Source: JAFDWI01 sp963764215
GTDB taxonomy: Bacteria > Actinomycetota > Acidimicrobiia > Acidimicrobiales > Iamiaceae
Assembly: GCA_963764215.1 (NCBI GenBank)
Contig: CAVXRS010000002.1
Coordinates: 186,001 to 250,000, forward strand
Reading direction: 5' to 3'
DNA length: 64,000 bases
In this document: positions 1 to 8,506 of the stretch, piece by piece
Position numbering within the stretch: the stretch's first letter is position 1
Layout of the letters: every line of letters starts with the position of its first letter
The notes under the pieces: generated by a model
The model's input: only the letters and a program-made list of their open reading frames with translations
Database searches by the model: none
What the model was told of the DNA's origin: nothing
Position numbers and translations under genes: made by a program

Positions 1-527
1 TCAAGCGCATCCCACTGGGAGGCCGCTACCCACGGGGCATCGTGGTCTCTCCCGACAGCACGACGGCCTATGTGGCCTTGATGGGTTCCGACCGGATCGT
101 GAAGGTGAAGCTGGCGACCAGCGAGGTCAGCACACTCGCCAGCACCGGCCAGGGCCCTCGCCACATCGTGATCTCACCGGACGGCGCCTTCCTGTACGTC
201 ACGAACAACTCGTCGGGAACGGTCACCAAGGTGCGCCGATCCGACGGCGAGGTCCTCGCGACCCATCACAGTGGTGCCGAGCCGCGATCGATGGCGATCT
301 CGCACGACGGCAAATCCCTGTACGTGGTCAACTACGACTCGTCCTCGGTCACCAAGCTCCGTACCGCGGACCTGTCGGTACTCGACACCGAACCCACCGA
401 CTACCACCCCATCGGCATCGCCTATGAAGCGACGACCAAGTCGGTGTGGGTGGCCTGCTATGGCGGCAGCATCCTCGTGTTCAGCGACACCACACCCGCA
501 TCGGCGACCGCGGGCACGGCCCGCTGA
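1..527 (+). CDS. YVTN/YncE-like beta-propeller protein, 5' end outside window
   Basis: The reading frame is open from base 3, so the N-terminus lies upstream. The visible 174 residues are beta-propeller blades of about 40 residues, each with a 'SPDG/SHDG...LYV' core (VISPDGAFLYVTNN, AISHDGKSLYVVNY). This is the YVTN-family repeat found in surface-layer and YncE-like proteins. Such proteins are usually extracytoplasmic and bind ligands, DNA or peptidoglycan, and the fold alone does not give a reaction. It converges on the SRPBCC gene, with 6 bases between the two stop codons. Any signal peptide or catalytic partner domain would be in the missing part. The fold call is firm; the function is unknown. 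Confidence 0.8.
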   Translation, partial: KRIPLGGRYPRGIVVSPDSTTAYVALMGSDRIVKVKLATSEVSTLASTGQGPRHIVISPDGAFLYVTNNSSGTVTKVRRSDGEVLATHHSGAEPRSMAISHDGKSLYVVNYDSSSVTKLRTADLSVLDTEPTDYHPIGIAYEATTKSVWVACYGGSILVFSDTTPASATAGTAR

Positions 528-533
528 GCGCGC

Positions 534-1019
534 TCACGCCTCGATGGTTTCGGCGAGACGGTCGAGGAGGTCCTGCCACCATTCCCCGAAGCGTTGTTGG
601 AACGCCCCGAGAGGAAAACCGTGGCGCGCCGCGTGGGCGGCCGGAATGGTGTCCCACCCGAAGTGCTCGACGACCACCCGGGTTGCATCGTCGGCGACCG
701 GTTCGAAGCGCACGTGCAACTCGGTCGACTGATCGGGGGCGAAGCTCGCCTGCCGCCAGGTGACCGCGAAACGATGCGGCGGCTCCCAAACCAGGATCCG
801 GCCGATCGTGAAGCTGGTGCCGTCGTCGTAGCGCTCGACGAGTCGACCATCGACGCCCCCTTCGAACGCCAAGGTGCCCGCGCGTTCGGAGTCGAATGCG
901 AACAGCGGATTGGGCTTCCACCACTGGCCGATCTCTCCGGTGAACGTCGCGAAGGTGCGCTCGGCCGACGCCGGAACCCGCAGCGCGACCAACACGCGAG
1001 ATCCCGCCGACCCGGTCAC
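534..1019 (-). CDS. SRPBCC (AHSA1/START-like) domain protein
   Basis: A 161-residue protein with the SRPBCC helix-grip pattern: an N-terminal 'RVPASAERTFATFT' strand/helix, a central WKPNPLFAF segment, then '...PPHRFAVTW' and a C-terminal helix with 'FGEWWQDLLDRL'. This is the activator-of-Hsp90 ATPase-homology subgroup, a small-molecule-binding cavity fold. The GTG start at 1019 is chosen because it overlaps the stop of the upstream ArsR gene by four bases (GTGA), which indicates translational coupling. SRPBCC, ArsR and VOC genes often occur together in actinobacteria. The ligand is unknown, and detoxification or stress sensing is only an inference. Confidence 0.85.
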   Translation of the reverse strand: MTGSAGSRVLVALRVPASAERTFATFTGEIGQWWKPNPLFAFDSERAGTLAFEGGVDGRLVERYDDGTSFTIGRILVWEPPHRFAVTWRQASFAPDQSTELHVRFEPVADDATRVVVEHFGWDTIPAAHAARHGFPLGAFQQRFGEWWQDLLDRLAETIEA

Positions 1020-1363
1020 GAGCTGCTCGAATTGTGGCGGGCCACATGCTGGGCGAATGCGCCGAGCTGTTCGGTCCAGCCGCGCTCGGTGTCGGCCAAC
1101 CAACGGCGGAGCTCCTTCATGGGCCCGGCGCTGAGCGCATAGATGCGCACCCGGGTGTCGATGTCGGGATGGGAGTGACTGACCAGACCCCCGGCCCGCA
1201 GGACCCTCAGATGCTTGCTCATGGTGGCCGGGCTCACCCCGACCAGCGACGCGAGTTCCCCCGAGCGCCTCGGCCCTTCGGCGAGCACTTCGACGGCTCG
1301 GCGCCGCGCCGGGTCGGCAAGTGCGGCGAAGGTGGCGTCGAGACCGGTTGCCGGTTCGCTCAC
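1016..1363 (-). CDS. ArsR-family winged-helix transcriptional regulator
   Basis: A 115-residue protein with a classic ArsR winged helix: 'ALADPARRRAVEVLAEGPRR' followed by the recognition helix 'SPATMSKHLRVLRAGGLV' and a wing region 'RVRIYALSAGPM'. It lacks an obvious ELCV(C/G)D metal-binding Cys motif, so it fits the non-metal ArsR subgroup that travels with SRPBCC genes. It starts at a GTG that overlaps the VOC stop by four bases (GTGA) and ends in the same kind of overlap with the SRPBCC gene, so the three are translated as one coupled operon. It probably autoregulates the operon from the promoter at 1827-1858. Confidence 0.9.
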   Translation of the reverse strand: MSEPATGLDATFAALADPARRRAVEVLAEGPRRSGELASLVGVSPATMSKHLRVLRAGGLVSHSHPDIDTRVRIYALSAGPMKELRRWLADTERGWTEQLGAFAQHVARHNSSSS

Positions 1364-1821
1364 TGCCAGTTCGTGGCCGTGATCGACGCACCGATCGCCT
1401 TTTCGGCTTCGGCCCGGCTCACCTCTCTGACCGGCTGGGCGAACACCCAGAAATGCCCCTCGAGGTCGATTGCCCGGTAGGTACGGTCACCGTAGAACTG
1501 ATCAGCGGGTTCGTAGGCGATCGTCGCCCCTGCGGCGCGGGCGACCTCGCAGTGTGTGTCGACATCGGTGTCGAGTCGCACGTGCACCGACTGGGTGTTC
1601 ACTCCCCCGGTCCGGGCGGGGCTCTGCGCCAGGTCGTTCCACTGGCCGCCGACCATCACCCGACCGGAGCCGGCCGAACACATCTCGTAGTGACACATCG
1701 TCGGATCGTCCGGATCCTCGATGGCCATGGTCAACTCGAAGCCGAACGCCTCGGCCAACCACGCGGTGGCGGCCTTCGGGTCGACGTAGGTGATGGACGG
1801 GGTGAACGTTGGAGTTTCCAT
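1360..1821 (-). CDS. VOC-family (glyoxalase/bleomycin-resistance-like) protein
   Basis: A 153-residue first gene of the VOC-ArsR-SRPBCC operon. It has the PhnB-like VOC pattern: 'FTPSITYVDPKAATAWLAEAF' near the start, 'HYEMCSAGSGRVMVGG' in the middle, and 'HVRLDTDVDTHCEVARAAGA' plus 'YRAIDLEGHFWVFAQPV' in the second half. VOC proteins are metal-dependent lyases, isomerases or dioxygenases, or drug-binding proteins; the substrate cannot be read here. The ATG at 1821 lies five bases after a TATAGT box, so the transcript is probably leaderless. It has no Shine-Dalgarno sequence. Confidence 0.88.
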   Translation of the reverse strand: METPTFTPSITYVDPKAATAWLAEAFGFELTMAIEDPDDPTMCHYEMCSAGSGRVMVGGQWNDLAQSPARTGGVNTQSVHVRLDTDVDTHCEVARAAGATIAYEPADQFYGDRTYRAIDLEGHFWVFAQPVREVSRAEAEKAIGASITATNWQ

Positions 1822-1826
1822 ACCTG

Positions 1827-1858
1827 ACTATATTTGCCTTATTCGGCAACTATGTCAA
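1827..1858 (-). promoter_or_regulatory. Promoter of the VOC-ArsR-SRPBCC operon (leaderless type)
   Basis: On the minus strand TTGACA (1853-1858) is a perfect -35 box and TATAGT (1827-1832) a near-perfect -10 box, 20 bases apart, which is long. The ATG follows the -10 box after only five bases (CAGGT), so transcription would begin at or next to the start codon. The A/T-rich spacer could carry the ArsR operator. Confidence 0.6.
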
Positions 1859-1958
1859 GTTGCCTGCCGGCACTGACCGCACCGGACATTCCCGACGGGA
1901 GCGCAGCCGGGTCCGTCCGACTTCCAATAATTGCAGCCCGGCCGGGAAGTGCCCTGCC

Positions 1959-4053
1959 GTGCCTTCCCGACGCCATACACGTTCCGCGTCCCTGGCGGTG
2001 CTCTGCGCCGTGCTGTGCGTCACCTTCCTGGACAACACCATCGTCAGCGTCACGCTGGCCGACATCCAGGGCAAGCTCCATGCGGGCGTGCAGACGTTGC
2101 AATGGGTGGTCAACGGGTATGCCCTGACCTTCGCCAGCCTGATGCTCGTCGGCGGCATGTTGGGCGACCTCTTCGGCCGGCGGAAGGTGATGCTCGCCGG
2201 GCTGGCGCTGTTCAGTGCCGGTTCGGTGGTGGCCGCGATCGCCCCCACCGCGGTGTGGCTGCTCGTCGGTCGGGTCATCATGGGTGTCGGGGCGGCCGGG
2301 TCGGAACCGGGAACGCTGTCGATCATTCGTCACCTGTACCGGAACCGGGGGGAACGTGCCCGAGCGCTCGGCGTGTGGGCCGCGGTGTCGGGTACGGCCC
2401 TCGCGCTCGGCCCGGTGATCGCCGGGATCATCGTGGGCTTCTCCGATTGGCGTGGCGTCTTCTGGTTCAACCTGGCCATCGGCGCCGCCGCGTTCGTCGC
2501 GGCGCTCTTCCTGGTCCCCGAGAGCTCCGACCCAGAGGGCGCCCCCGTCGACATCGCCGGCAGCATCCTGGGTGCTGTCCGCGTTGGCCACGGCGATCTT
2601 CGGGGTCATCGAGGGAGAGACGGCGGGCTACGGCACCTGGTGGATCATCGCCCTGTTCATCGTCGCCGGGATCTGCGCCGTCGGTTTCGCCCTGGTGGAG
2701 TTGCGCACCGAGCGTCCCGTCCTGGATCTCCGCCTCCTGCGACGAGGACCGTTCACCGTGTCCAACCTGGTCGCTTTCACCACCTACTTCGGCATCTTCT
2801 CGATCTTCTTCTTCGTGGCGCTGTACCTCCAGCTTCTGGCCGGACAGTCACCGTTCAAGACGGCATTGGATTTCGTGCCCATGACCGTGCTCATGATCGT
2901 CGGGTCGGCCCTGACCGGCTTGTGGGTGGCCCGCAGCGGGCCGAGGATCCCGATGACGATCGGTTGCGCAGCCGCGGGGATCGGCATCCTGGTCGTGGAC
3001 GGTGTCCTGGGACCCGACGTCGGGTTTGCGAACCTGTCGTGGTCCCTGGGGCTCGCCGGAGTCGGCTTCGGCATCGCCCTGGTACCCGTGGTCAGCGCCG
3101 CGATGTCCTCGGTCGAGCCGGAACGCTCGGGCATGGCGGCGTCCGCGACCAACACCTGTCGGGAGCTCGGTGCCGTTTTCGGGGTTGCGGTACTGGGGGC
3201 CATCGTCAACGCCCAGTTGACCTCCCATCTGACGTCCCGGCTCAAGGCCCTGGGGATCCCGCCCAACTTCCAGTCCGTGGTCATCGCGGGGGTGACCCAC
3301 GGTGGCGTGCCCGGGTCGTCCGGGCAGGCCGCGAAGAACCATCCCGCAGCCGCGGCCGCGCCCCATCTCGTCGCCAAGGTCATCGGTGCCGCCCAGAGTG
3401 CCTTCTACTCCGGGCTGCACACCGCGCTGCTCATCTCCGCCTGCCTGCTGCTGGCCAGCGCCGCAGTGGTCTGGTTCACCTTCAGCGGTATCACCACACC
3501 GACCACCCGGGGAGCGCCGACGCGGTCCCCCGTCGCTCGCCTGGCACAAGTCGCCGCACTGGTCGTGGTCCTGGTCGGCGCGGCGCTGGCCACCGAATGG
3601 GTGATCGGTCCGAACGGAGGTTCGGCCTCTGCCGGCGCAGGGTCGACGACCACCACGTCGGTGGCCAAGGGATCATCGTCGACCGCGTCGTCGTCCTCGT
3701 CGGGTCCCCAGCTCACCGTGCATCCGGCGAGTGGCTTGCACGACTCCCAGCAGGTGCATCTCAGCGGCAAGGGCTTCTCTCCCCATGTCTCACTGGTCGC
3801 GCTCGAATGCGCCGACCGTGGTTCCAAGACCTCGTCGGCCGACTGCGACATCTCCCATGTCACTTCGGTGAAAGCCGACGTCCACGGAAAGGTCACCGCG
3901 ACCATCACCGTGCGCACCGGCCCGTTCGGTTCCGCCCACCGAAGCTGTGGTCCGAACCAGCCCTGCGAGGTGACCGTGAGCCAGCCGAGCGCGGGATCGA
4001 ACGCGCAGCGGGCGACGGCTTCCATTGCCTTCGCAACCCGTGGGACCGGCTGA
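1959..4053 (+). CDS. DHA2-type MFS drug exporter with C-terminal neocarzinostatin-like domain (frameshifted)
   Basis: With one extra base removed near 2579, the gene encodes 697 residues. The first two thirds are a 14-helix drug:H+ antiporter of the EmrB/QacA (DHA2) group: 'TFLDNTIVSVTLADIQ', motif A 'GGMLGDLFGRRKVM', motif C region 'GTALALGPVIAGIIVG'. After the last helix (about 3535-3610) comes a Ser/Thr-rich linker. A domain of about 110 residues follows (about 3706-4035), starting 'LTVHPASGLHDSQQVHLSG', with two Cys pairs 12 and 6 residues apart. This layout matches the neocarzinostatin/macromomycin apoprotein family, whose members bind enediyne chromophores. By topology the domain should be extracytoplasmic. 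The GTG start at 1959 follows GGGAAG; the frame upstream has no MFS features. The next exporter gene begins 9 bases downstream. The frame break (GTCC to GTC) looks like a base-call error. Confidence 0.8.
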
Positions 4054-4062
4054 GGCGATCGC

Positions 4063-5793
4063 GTGCACGACACCGACTCCCGCGCAAGCGACCGCTCCAG
4101 TTCTCCCGCATCCGATCAACCGACCCGACGCCCGTGGCTCGTGCTCCTGATCGTGCTGTCGGCCGCATTCATGGAGCTGATCGACGTCAGCATCGTGAAC
4201 GTTGCCATCCCTTCGATCCAGAGCGAGCTCAGCGCCTCGTACGCAAGCATCGAGTTCGTGCTGGCGGGGTACCAGCTCGGGTTCGCCTGTGTGATCATCA
4301 CCGCGGCGCGCCTCGGGGACATCTACGGTCGGAAACGGCTGTTCCTGGTCGGTATGTCCACCTTCACGGTGGCGTCACTGGCCAGTGGCCTGGCGACCGG
4401 AATCGGCACGCTCGTCGTGGCCCGCGTCGTCCAGGGGATGGCCAGCGGTGTCATGTTCCCGCAGGTGCTTTCGACGATTCAGGTCGTCTTCGCGCCCGAA
4501 GTACGGGGCAAGGCGTTCGCGGTGTTCGGTGCGGTCGTCGGCCTGGCGGCCATCACCGGCCCCCTTGCCGGTGGGGCGCTGATCGCATGGGATCCCTACG
4601 GGCTCGACTGGCGCACGATTTTCCTGGTCAACGTCCCCATCGGGACCGTGGCATTCGTGACGGCGTTGTTCCTGGTTCCCGAATCGACCGCTCCCGAGCG
4701 GCCCGGCCTCGACTGGCCGGGCACCGGGTTGGTCACGGTCGGCTTGTTCGCGCTCGTGTACCCGCTGGTGCAGGGTCGCCAGGAAGGTTGGCCGTGGTGG
4801 ATCCTGGCGATGTTGGCGTCCTCGGTGGTCGTGATCGGTCTCTTCGCGTGGTACGAGGTGCGGCGGACCCGTTCCCCGCGCTCGGCACTCATCCAGATGA
4901 CGCTGTTCCGTCAGCGGGCGTTCAGCACCGGCAACGCAGTCGCACTGGTGTTCTTCTCGGGCCTGGGCGCGTTCTTCTTCGTCTTCGCGATCACCTTGCA
5001 GGTCGGTTTCGGTTTCAGCGCGCTCCACACCGGTCTCACCGTTCTGCCGTTCGCGCTCGGGGCCGCAATCTCCTCGGGTCTTTCCGATGTGGCTGCGAAG
5101 AGGATCGGGGTGCGGGTCCTGAACATCGGCGCGTTGCTCCTGGTCGGGGGCATGGGCTGGCTGTTGTGGGTCGTGAGACACCACCGCCTGATGATCGATT
5201 CGTTCAGTGTCACCGCTCCCCTGCTCGTTTCAGGTCTGGGACTGGGCCTCGTCGTCGCCCCTCTCAGCGACCTGATCCTTGCCGGTGTCCACGGCGATGA
5301 GACCGGCTCCGCCTCAGGGGTGCTGACCGCCGCGCAACGCGTCGGTGGCTCGATCGGTGTGGGGGTGATCGGGGTGATCTTCTTCTGGCAACTTTCCGTT
5401 GCCGCCACACCCGCGCTCGGCGCGGTGACCCCGGGCCTGGATGCCCGACTCAAGTCGGCCGGCCTGCCCCCCGGGGTGGCAAGCCAAGTCGTCGACGGCT
5501 TCGAGCAGTGCTTCCGGGCACGGTCCGGTTCCGCAGATCCGTCGGCGCGTCCTCCGGCCTGTCAGCGGCTCCAGCACGAGGCCGCGACCACGAGCCTCCC
5601 CGCCGGGGTCGTGAAGAAGATCCGCCACGCCGTGCAGGACGAGGCGACACCGCAAGCCACCAGCCGGTCCTTCAGCCGGGCACTGGAGCACACGCTCATC
5701 TACGAGGTCGCCGTGTTCGCCCTGGTGTTCTTTCTGTGCTTGCTGCTCCCCGGCCGGCTCGGCCAGGCGGAGCGCAGCACCGCGAACGGCTGA
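4063..5793 (+). CDS. DHA2-type MFS drug exporter (14 TM)
   Basis: An intact 576-residue 14-helix MFS protein. Family marks are 'FMELIDVSIVNVAIPSIQ' in helix 1, motif A 'ARLGDIYGRKRLF', the 'FAVFGAVVGLAAITGPLAGG' motif C region and 'WRTIFLVNVPIG' after helix 6. Between the last helices is an exported loop of about 110 residues with two Cys residues. It starts with GTG nine bases after the neocarzinostatin-fused exporter, so the two form an operon. Having two half-similar exporters in a row suggests either duplication or two export routes for related compounds. The substrate is unknown. It ends about 100 bases before the convergent LigD gene. Confidence 0.9.
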   Translation: MHDTDSRASDRSSSPASDQPTRRPWLVLLIVLSAAFMELIDVSIVNVAIPSIQSELSASYASIEFVLAGYQLGFACVIITAARLGDIYGRKRLFLVGMSTFTVASLASGLATGIGTLVVARVVQGMASGVMFPQVLSTIQVVFAPEVRGKAFAVFGAVVGLAAITGPLAGGALIAWDPYGLDWRTIFLVNVPIGTVAFVTALFLVPESTAPERPGLDWPGTGLVTVGLFALVYPLVQGRQEGWPWWILAMLASSVVVIGLFAWYEVRRTRSPRSALIQMTLFRQRAFSTGNAVALVFFSGLGAFFFVFAITLQVGFGFSALHTGLTVLPFALGAAISSGLSDVAAKRIGVRVLNIGALLLVGGMGWLLWVVRHHRLMIDSFSVTAPLLVSGLGLGLVVAPLSDLILAGVHGDETGSASGVLTAAQRVGGSIGVGVIGVIFFWQLSVAATPALGAVTPGLDARLKSAGLPPGVASQVVDGFEQCFRARSGSADPSARPPACQRLQHEAATTSLPAGVVKKIRHAVQDEATPQATSRSFSRALEHTLIYEVAVFALVFFLCLLLPGRLGQAERSTANG

Positions 5794-5896
5794 CTCCGCA
5801 GCTCTCAAAGATCGTGGCGGCGCTGCTGTCCGAGCGCCCGAACCCGTTGCCCTCGATCGATGGTGGCACCCCGAGGGACATGCCCTTGATCCGGGT

Positions 5897-6811
5897 TCAG
5901 GGGCCCGGCTTCGGGACGTGTTGCTCGGCCAGGCGGGCTTCGGCGTCGTCGAGTGACGTCGCCGCCCGACGCATGCCCTGCCAGGGATCGTCCTTCTGGG
6001 ACAATCTGCGGAACACGTTCGCGATGGTGATGCGGCGTGGGTCGAACCTCGATGTCGTCGCCTCGTCCCAGTCCAGGGGAATGGCGATGGGAGCCCCCGG
6101 TCGTGCCCGGAGCGAATAGGGCGCGACGGCGAGTTGCGCGTAGCTGTTCCGCAGCGTGTCGAGGAACAGCCGTCCTTTCCGATCGGCGATCCGCAGGGCG
6201 GTGGTCAGACGGTCCGGGTGCCGGTCGGCCAACACCCGGGCGACTGCCTTGGTGAATGCACCGGTCCGGTCGAAATCGGCGCTGCGATCCAGGGGGACGT
6301 GCACATGGATGCCCCGGGAGCCTGTGGATTTCGCATACGCGGGCAGCCCGAGGTCGTCGAGCAGACCGTGCAGCACCCGGGCGGCGAAAGGAACTTCGGA
6401 GAAGTCGTCACCGGGGTCGAGATCGAAGATCATCTGGTCCGGGTGGCGCGGTCGGTCGGCCCGGCTCAGCATCGGGTGCAGGCTGACGCAGCCCAGGTTC
6501 GCGAGGTACACGAGGGTCGCTGGGTTGTCGGCGACGACCTGTCGCAGGGTTCCCGACTGCTTGGTCACTTCGACGGTCGTGATCCAGTCGGGAAAGTAGG
6601 GCGACGCGGCCTTCTGCACGAAGCCGCCGTGGTCGGTGCCGTCGGGGAAGCGGCGCATGGCCAACGGATGGCCCTCGATGAGGGGGATCATGCGCCCCGC
6701 GATGCGCTCGTAATAGTCGACCACGTCGCCCTTGGTGATGCCCGAGCCGCGGAAGAACACCTTGTCCCGATTGGAGATCTCGAGGTCGTGCCCATCGAAG
6801 GTCGGGCTCAT
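5897..6811 (-). CDS. ligD: LigD-type NHEJ DNA/RNA polymerase (primase-polymerase domain)
   Basis: A 304-residue stand-alone POL domain of the bacterial end-joining enzyme LigD (archaeo-eukaryotic primase fold). It extends and fills broken DNA ends, preferring ribonucleotides. The catalytic carboxylates are present: D130 and D132 in 'MIFDLDPGDD' and D218 in 'GRLFLDTLRNSYAQ'. The conserved 'STGSRGIHVHVPL' around residues 162-174 and the N-terminal 'KVFFRGSGITKGDVVDYYERI' are also there. Its ATG overlaps the stop of an upstream, heavily deleted ligase reading frame by four bases (ATGA), as expected for a split LigD operon. No Ku gene lies in the window. The polymerase looks intact, but its usual ligase partner here is not functional. 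Confidence 0.92.
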   Translation of the reverse strand: MSPTFDGHDLEISNRDKVFFRGSGITKGDVVDYYERIAGRMIPLIEGHPLAMRRFPDGTDHGGFVQKAASPYFPDWITTVEVTKQSGTLRQVVADNPATLVYLANLGCVSLHPMLSRADRPRHPDQMIFDLDPGDDFSEVPFAARVLHGLLDDLGLPAYAKSTGSRGIHVHVPLDRSADFDRTGAFTKAVARVLADRHPDRLTTALRIADRKGRLFLDTLRNSYAQLAVAPYSLRARPGAPIAIPLDWDEATTSRFDPRRITIANVFRRLSQKDDPWQGMRRAATSLDDAEARLAEQHVPKPGP

Positions 6812-7098
6812 GGGACGCGCCTGGGAGCTTCCCGCACGACGTCACCGGGGTCTTTGCCCACGCGCGAGCCGCGGTAGCGCGGCTGGCAGAGCACCAGGGT
6901 CCGCAGCTCGACTCGTGACCCCGGATTCCGGGTATGCCCCTCGGGGTGCGCTCGTCTCTCGAGGGCAGCGGTCTCGGGCGCGCGGGCGGGAGTGACGCCA
7001 CAATGTCGCGGAGCCGCGAGGACCCGTTCACCGTCGAGCTTGCGCTCGAAGATCGAGCCGTCATCGCTGAAGTAGTCCTCGGTCAGGGTGGCGAGCAT
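6808..7098 (-). pseudogene. Remnant of LigD-type ATP-dependent DNA ligase (internal deletion)
   Basis: A 96-codon frame. It begins like the ligase module of LigD, 'MLATLTEDYF', and has the adenylation motif 'FERKLDGER' with the nucleotide-accepting Lys. It ends like the ligase OB domain, 'QPRYRGSRVGKDPGDVVRE'. Ligase domains of this type are about 300 residues; here the segment joining the two ends is only about 40 unrelated residues, so most of the nucleotidyltransferase and OB domains are gone. The four-base overlap with the polymerase start is kept. I read it as a decayed gene whose frame happens to remain open; a very short functional peptide is unlikely. Confidence 0.7.
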
Positions 7099-7140
7099 CG
7101 GTGTGACCTCCGTCGGCTGCGTGTCGGCGTCATCGACCGG

Positions 7141-7638
7141 TCAGCTTTCGAGGTGCCGATAGAGCCGACCGATGTGCTCGAGGACCTGGTGCTGTTGCGA
7201 CGGGTCAAGCCCGTTGGCCCAGTCCACCTCGGCACGATGCAACGCCGGTAGTACCCGGGACATGACCGCTCTGCCATCCGCGGTGATCTCGGCAAGGATC
7301 CGTCGACGGTCGCCGGGGTCGATCTGCCGCACGACGAAGCCGCGCCGCTCGAGCGTGTCGAGCACACCGCTCATCGCGGGGCGCGACAGGAAGCTGCGGG
7401 CGGCGATCACCGAGGGCAGGAGTGGTTCGTCGGCGCCCCGCAACACTTCGAGCACGATCAGGCTCGTGGCCGAGGGCAAGCCGTACCCCTTCACCAGCGC
7501 CGCCACTCTGGCGTGCAGTACCTCGCCCAATCGGATGACGTTGAGCACGACTTCGGTGGCAGTGGCACTGGATCCGCTCCACTCCTCTTCGAAGCCAGGG
7601 GGCACCTGGAACACGGCTTGGCCACGACTTTTCGACAT
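7141..7638 (-). CDS. MarR-family transcriptional regulator
   Basis: A 165-residue winged-helix protein of the MarR family: dimerisation helix 'LGEVLHARVAALVKGYGLPS', recognition region 'FLSRPAMSGVLDTLERRGFV', and the wing motif 'DPGDRRRILAEITADGRAV' (the conserved D-x-R-x3-L-T-like signature). It is transcribed divergently from a VOC gene 72 bases away, and the A/T-rich gap contains a TTTAGT...ACTAAA inverted repeat suited to a MarR dimer. It probably represses the VOC operon and itself until a phenolic or other ligand binds. A TAGAGT box ends six bases before the ATG, so the mRNA may be leaderless. Confidence 0.92.
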   Translation of the reverse strand: MSKSRGQAVFQVPPGFEEEWSGSSATATEVVLNVIRLGEVLHARVAALVKGYGLPSATSLIVLEVLRGADEPLLPSVIAARSFLSRPAMSGVLDTLERRGFVVRQIDPGDRRRILAEITADGRAVMSRVLPALHRAEVDWANGLDPSQQHQVLEHIGRLYRHLES

Positions 7639-7644
7639 GGGCCG

Positions 7645-7703
7645 ACTCTAGCTCTTGACTTTAGTAATTTGGGGTGCAATAGTTCAGATATTAACTAAAG
7701 GAG
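7645..7703. promoter_or_regulatory. Divergent MarR/VOC promoter with inverted-repeat operator
   Basis: TTTAGT (7660-7665) and ACTAAA (7694-7699) form an inverted repeat, with A/T-rich extensions, in an otherwise GC-rich sequence. A rightward -35-like TTGACT sits at 7655-7660. A leftward TAGAGT -10 box (complement of 7645-7650) ends six bases before the MarR ATG. AAAGGAG (7697-7703) is the Shine-Dalgarno of the VOC gene. The arrangement would let one bound MarR dimer block both promoters. This is inferred from sequence only. Confidence 0.5.
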
Positions 7704-7709
7704 CATGCA

Positions 7710-8108
7710 ATGCCACAAATTGGACCCGTTCACCACATTTCCCTCACGGTCACCGACCTCGACGCAAGCTGCACGTGGTACCAGGACCTCCTCGGGCTCT
7801 CCACGATGATGGACGAGGAGCACGACGGGGGCCACGCCGTCGTGCTCGCCGACTTCGACGCCGGGCTCTTCCTCGGCCTCCATCGCCATGACGGGAGCAA
7901 TGGAGATCGTTTCGACGAGACTCGCACCGGCCTCGACCACGTGGCCATCTCCGTGCCATCACGGGATGTCCTGGCCGACTGGGTTCGCCGGCTCGACGCG
8001 GCCGGCATCGAGCACTCGGAGATCTCCGATCAGCCCTGGGGTTCACTCATCGCATTCCGCGACCCGGACAACATCCAGCTCGAGTTTTGCTCGCCGCCGA
8101 CCGCCTGA
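7710..8108 (+). CDS. VOC-family protein (glyoxalase/dioxygenase fold)
   Basis: A 132-residue VOC protein with the metal-ligand pattern of the family. His occurs in 'VHHISLTVTDLDASCTWYQDLLG', acidic or His ligands occur in the middle ('GLDHVAISVP'), and a Glu occurs in the C-terminal 'RDPDNIQLEFC'. The double beta-alpha-beta-beta-beta layout is complete. A strong AAAGGAG six bases before the ATG fixes the start. It is divergent from the MarR gene and followed 70 bases later by a small unknown gene that shares its direction. A role in breaking down or tolerating an aromatic or aldehyde compound is plausible; the substrate is not determined. Confidence 0.88.
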   Translation: MPQIGPVHHISLTVTDLDASCTWYQDLLGLSTMMDEEHDGGHAVVLADFDAGLFLGLHRHDGSNGDRFDETRTGLDHVAISVPSRDVLADWVRRLDAAGIEHSEISDQPWGSLIAFRDPDNIQLEFCSPPTA

Positions 8109-8178
8109 AATCAGATCGCACCCAGCTGCGACAACCACCCACGACAAACCACCACCATCCAGTAGAGGAGCAACACCC

Positions 8179-8487
8179 ATGCACTACCTCGTCACCATCA
8201 CGCCCACCATCGAAGCCGCCGATGCGCTCGACGCCGGACCCGGCGGCCCCGGACCGCTCTTCGGTTTCATGGCCGAGCGCTACCACCCGGAAGCCTTCTG
8301 GGTGGCCGCGAGCGAACGTTCCGTGTCGTGGATCATCGACGTTCAGGACGCGCAAGCGCTCCATGAGTTGGTCCACATCGCCGCCCGACGCTGCCGCTGC
8401 ACGCCGGTGATGACCCCCATCGTCATGGGCGACCAGGCAGCCGACATGATCCCGGCCGCCATCGCGGTCGCTGCCGAGGCCCCCTGA
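8179..8487 (+). CDS. Small conserved-looking protein, possibly ferredoxin-like fold
   Basis: A 102-residue protein whose ATG follows GAGGAG by eight bases. The sequence 'MHYLVTITPTIEAADALDAGPG...' followed by 'FGFMAERYHPEAFWVAASERSVSWIIDVQDAQALHELVHI' (described here in two parts) resembles small ferredoxin-like alpha/beta-barrel proteins such as the muconolactone isomerase-like group, but I cannot place it firmly. It shares direction and probably transcript with the VOC gene under MarR control, so a role linked to that pathway is likely. There is no signal peptide and no obvious catalytic motif. Confidence 0.6.
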   Translation: MHYLVTITPTIEAADALDAGPGGPGPLFGFMAERYHPEAFWVAASERSVSWIIDVQDAQALHELVHIAARRCRCTPVMTPIVMGDQAADMIPAAIAVAAEAP

Positions 8488-8506
8488 GCCGGAGACCTCC
8501 GCTCCC

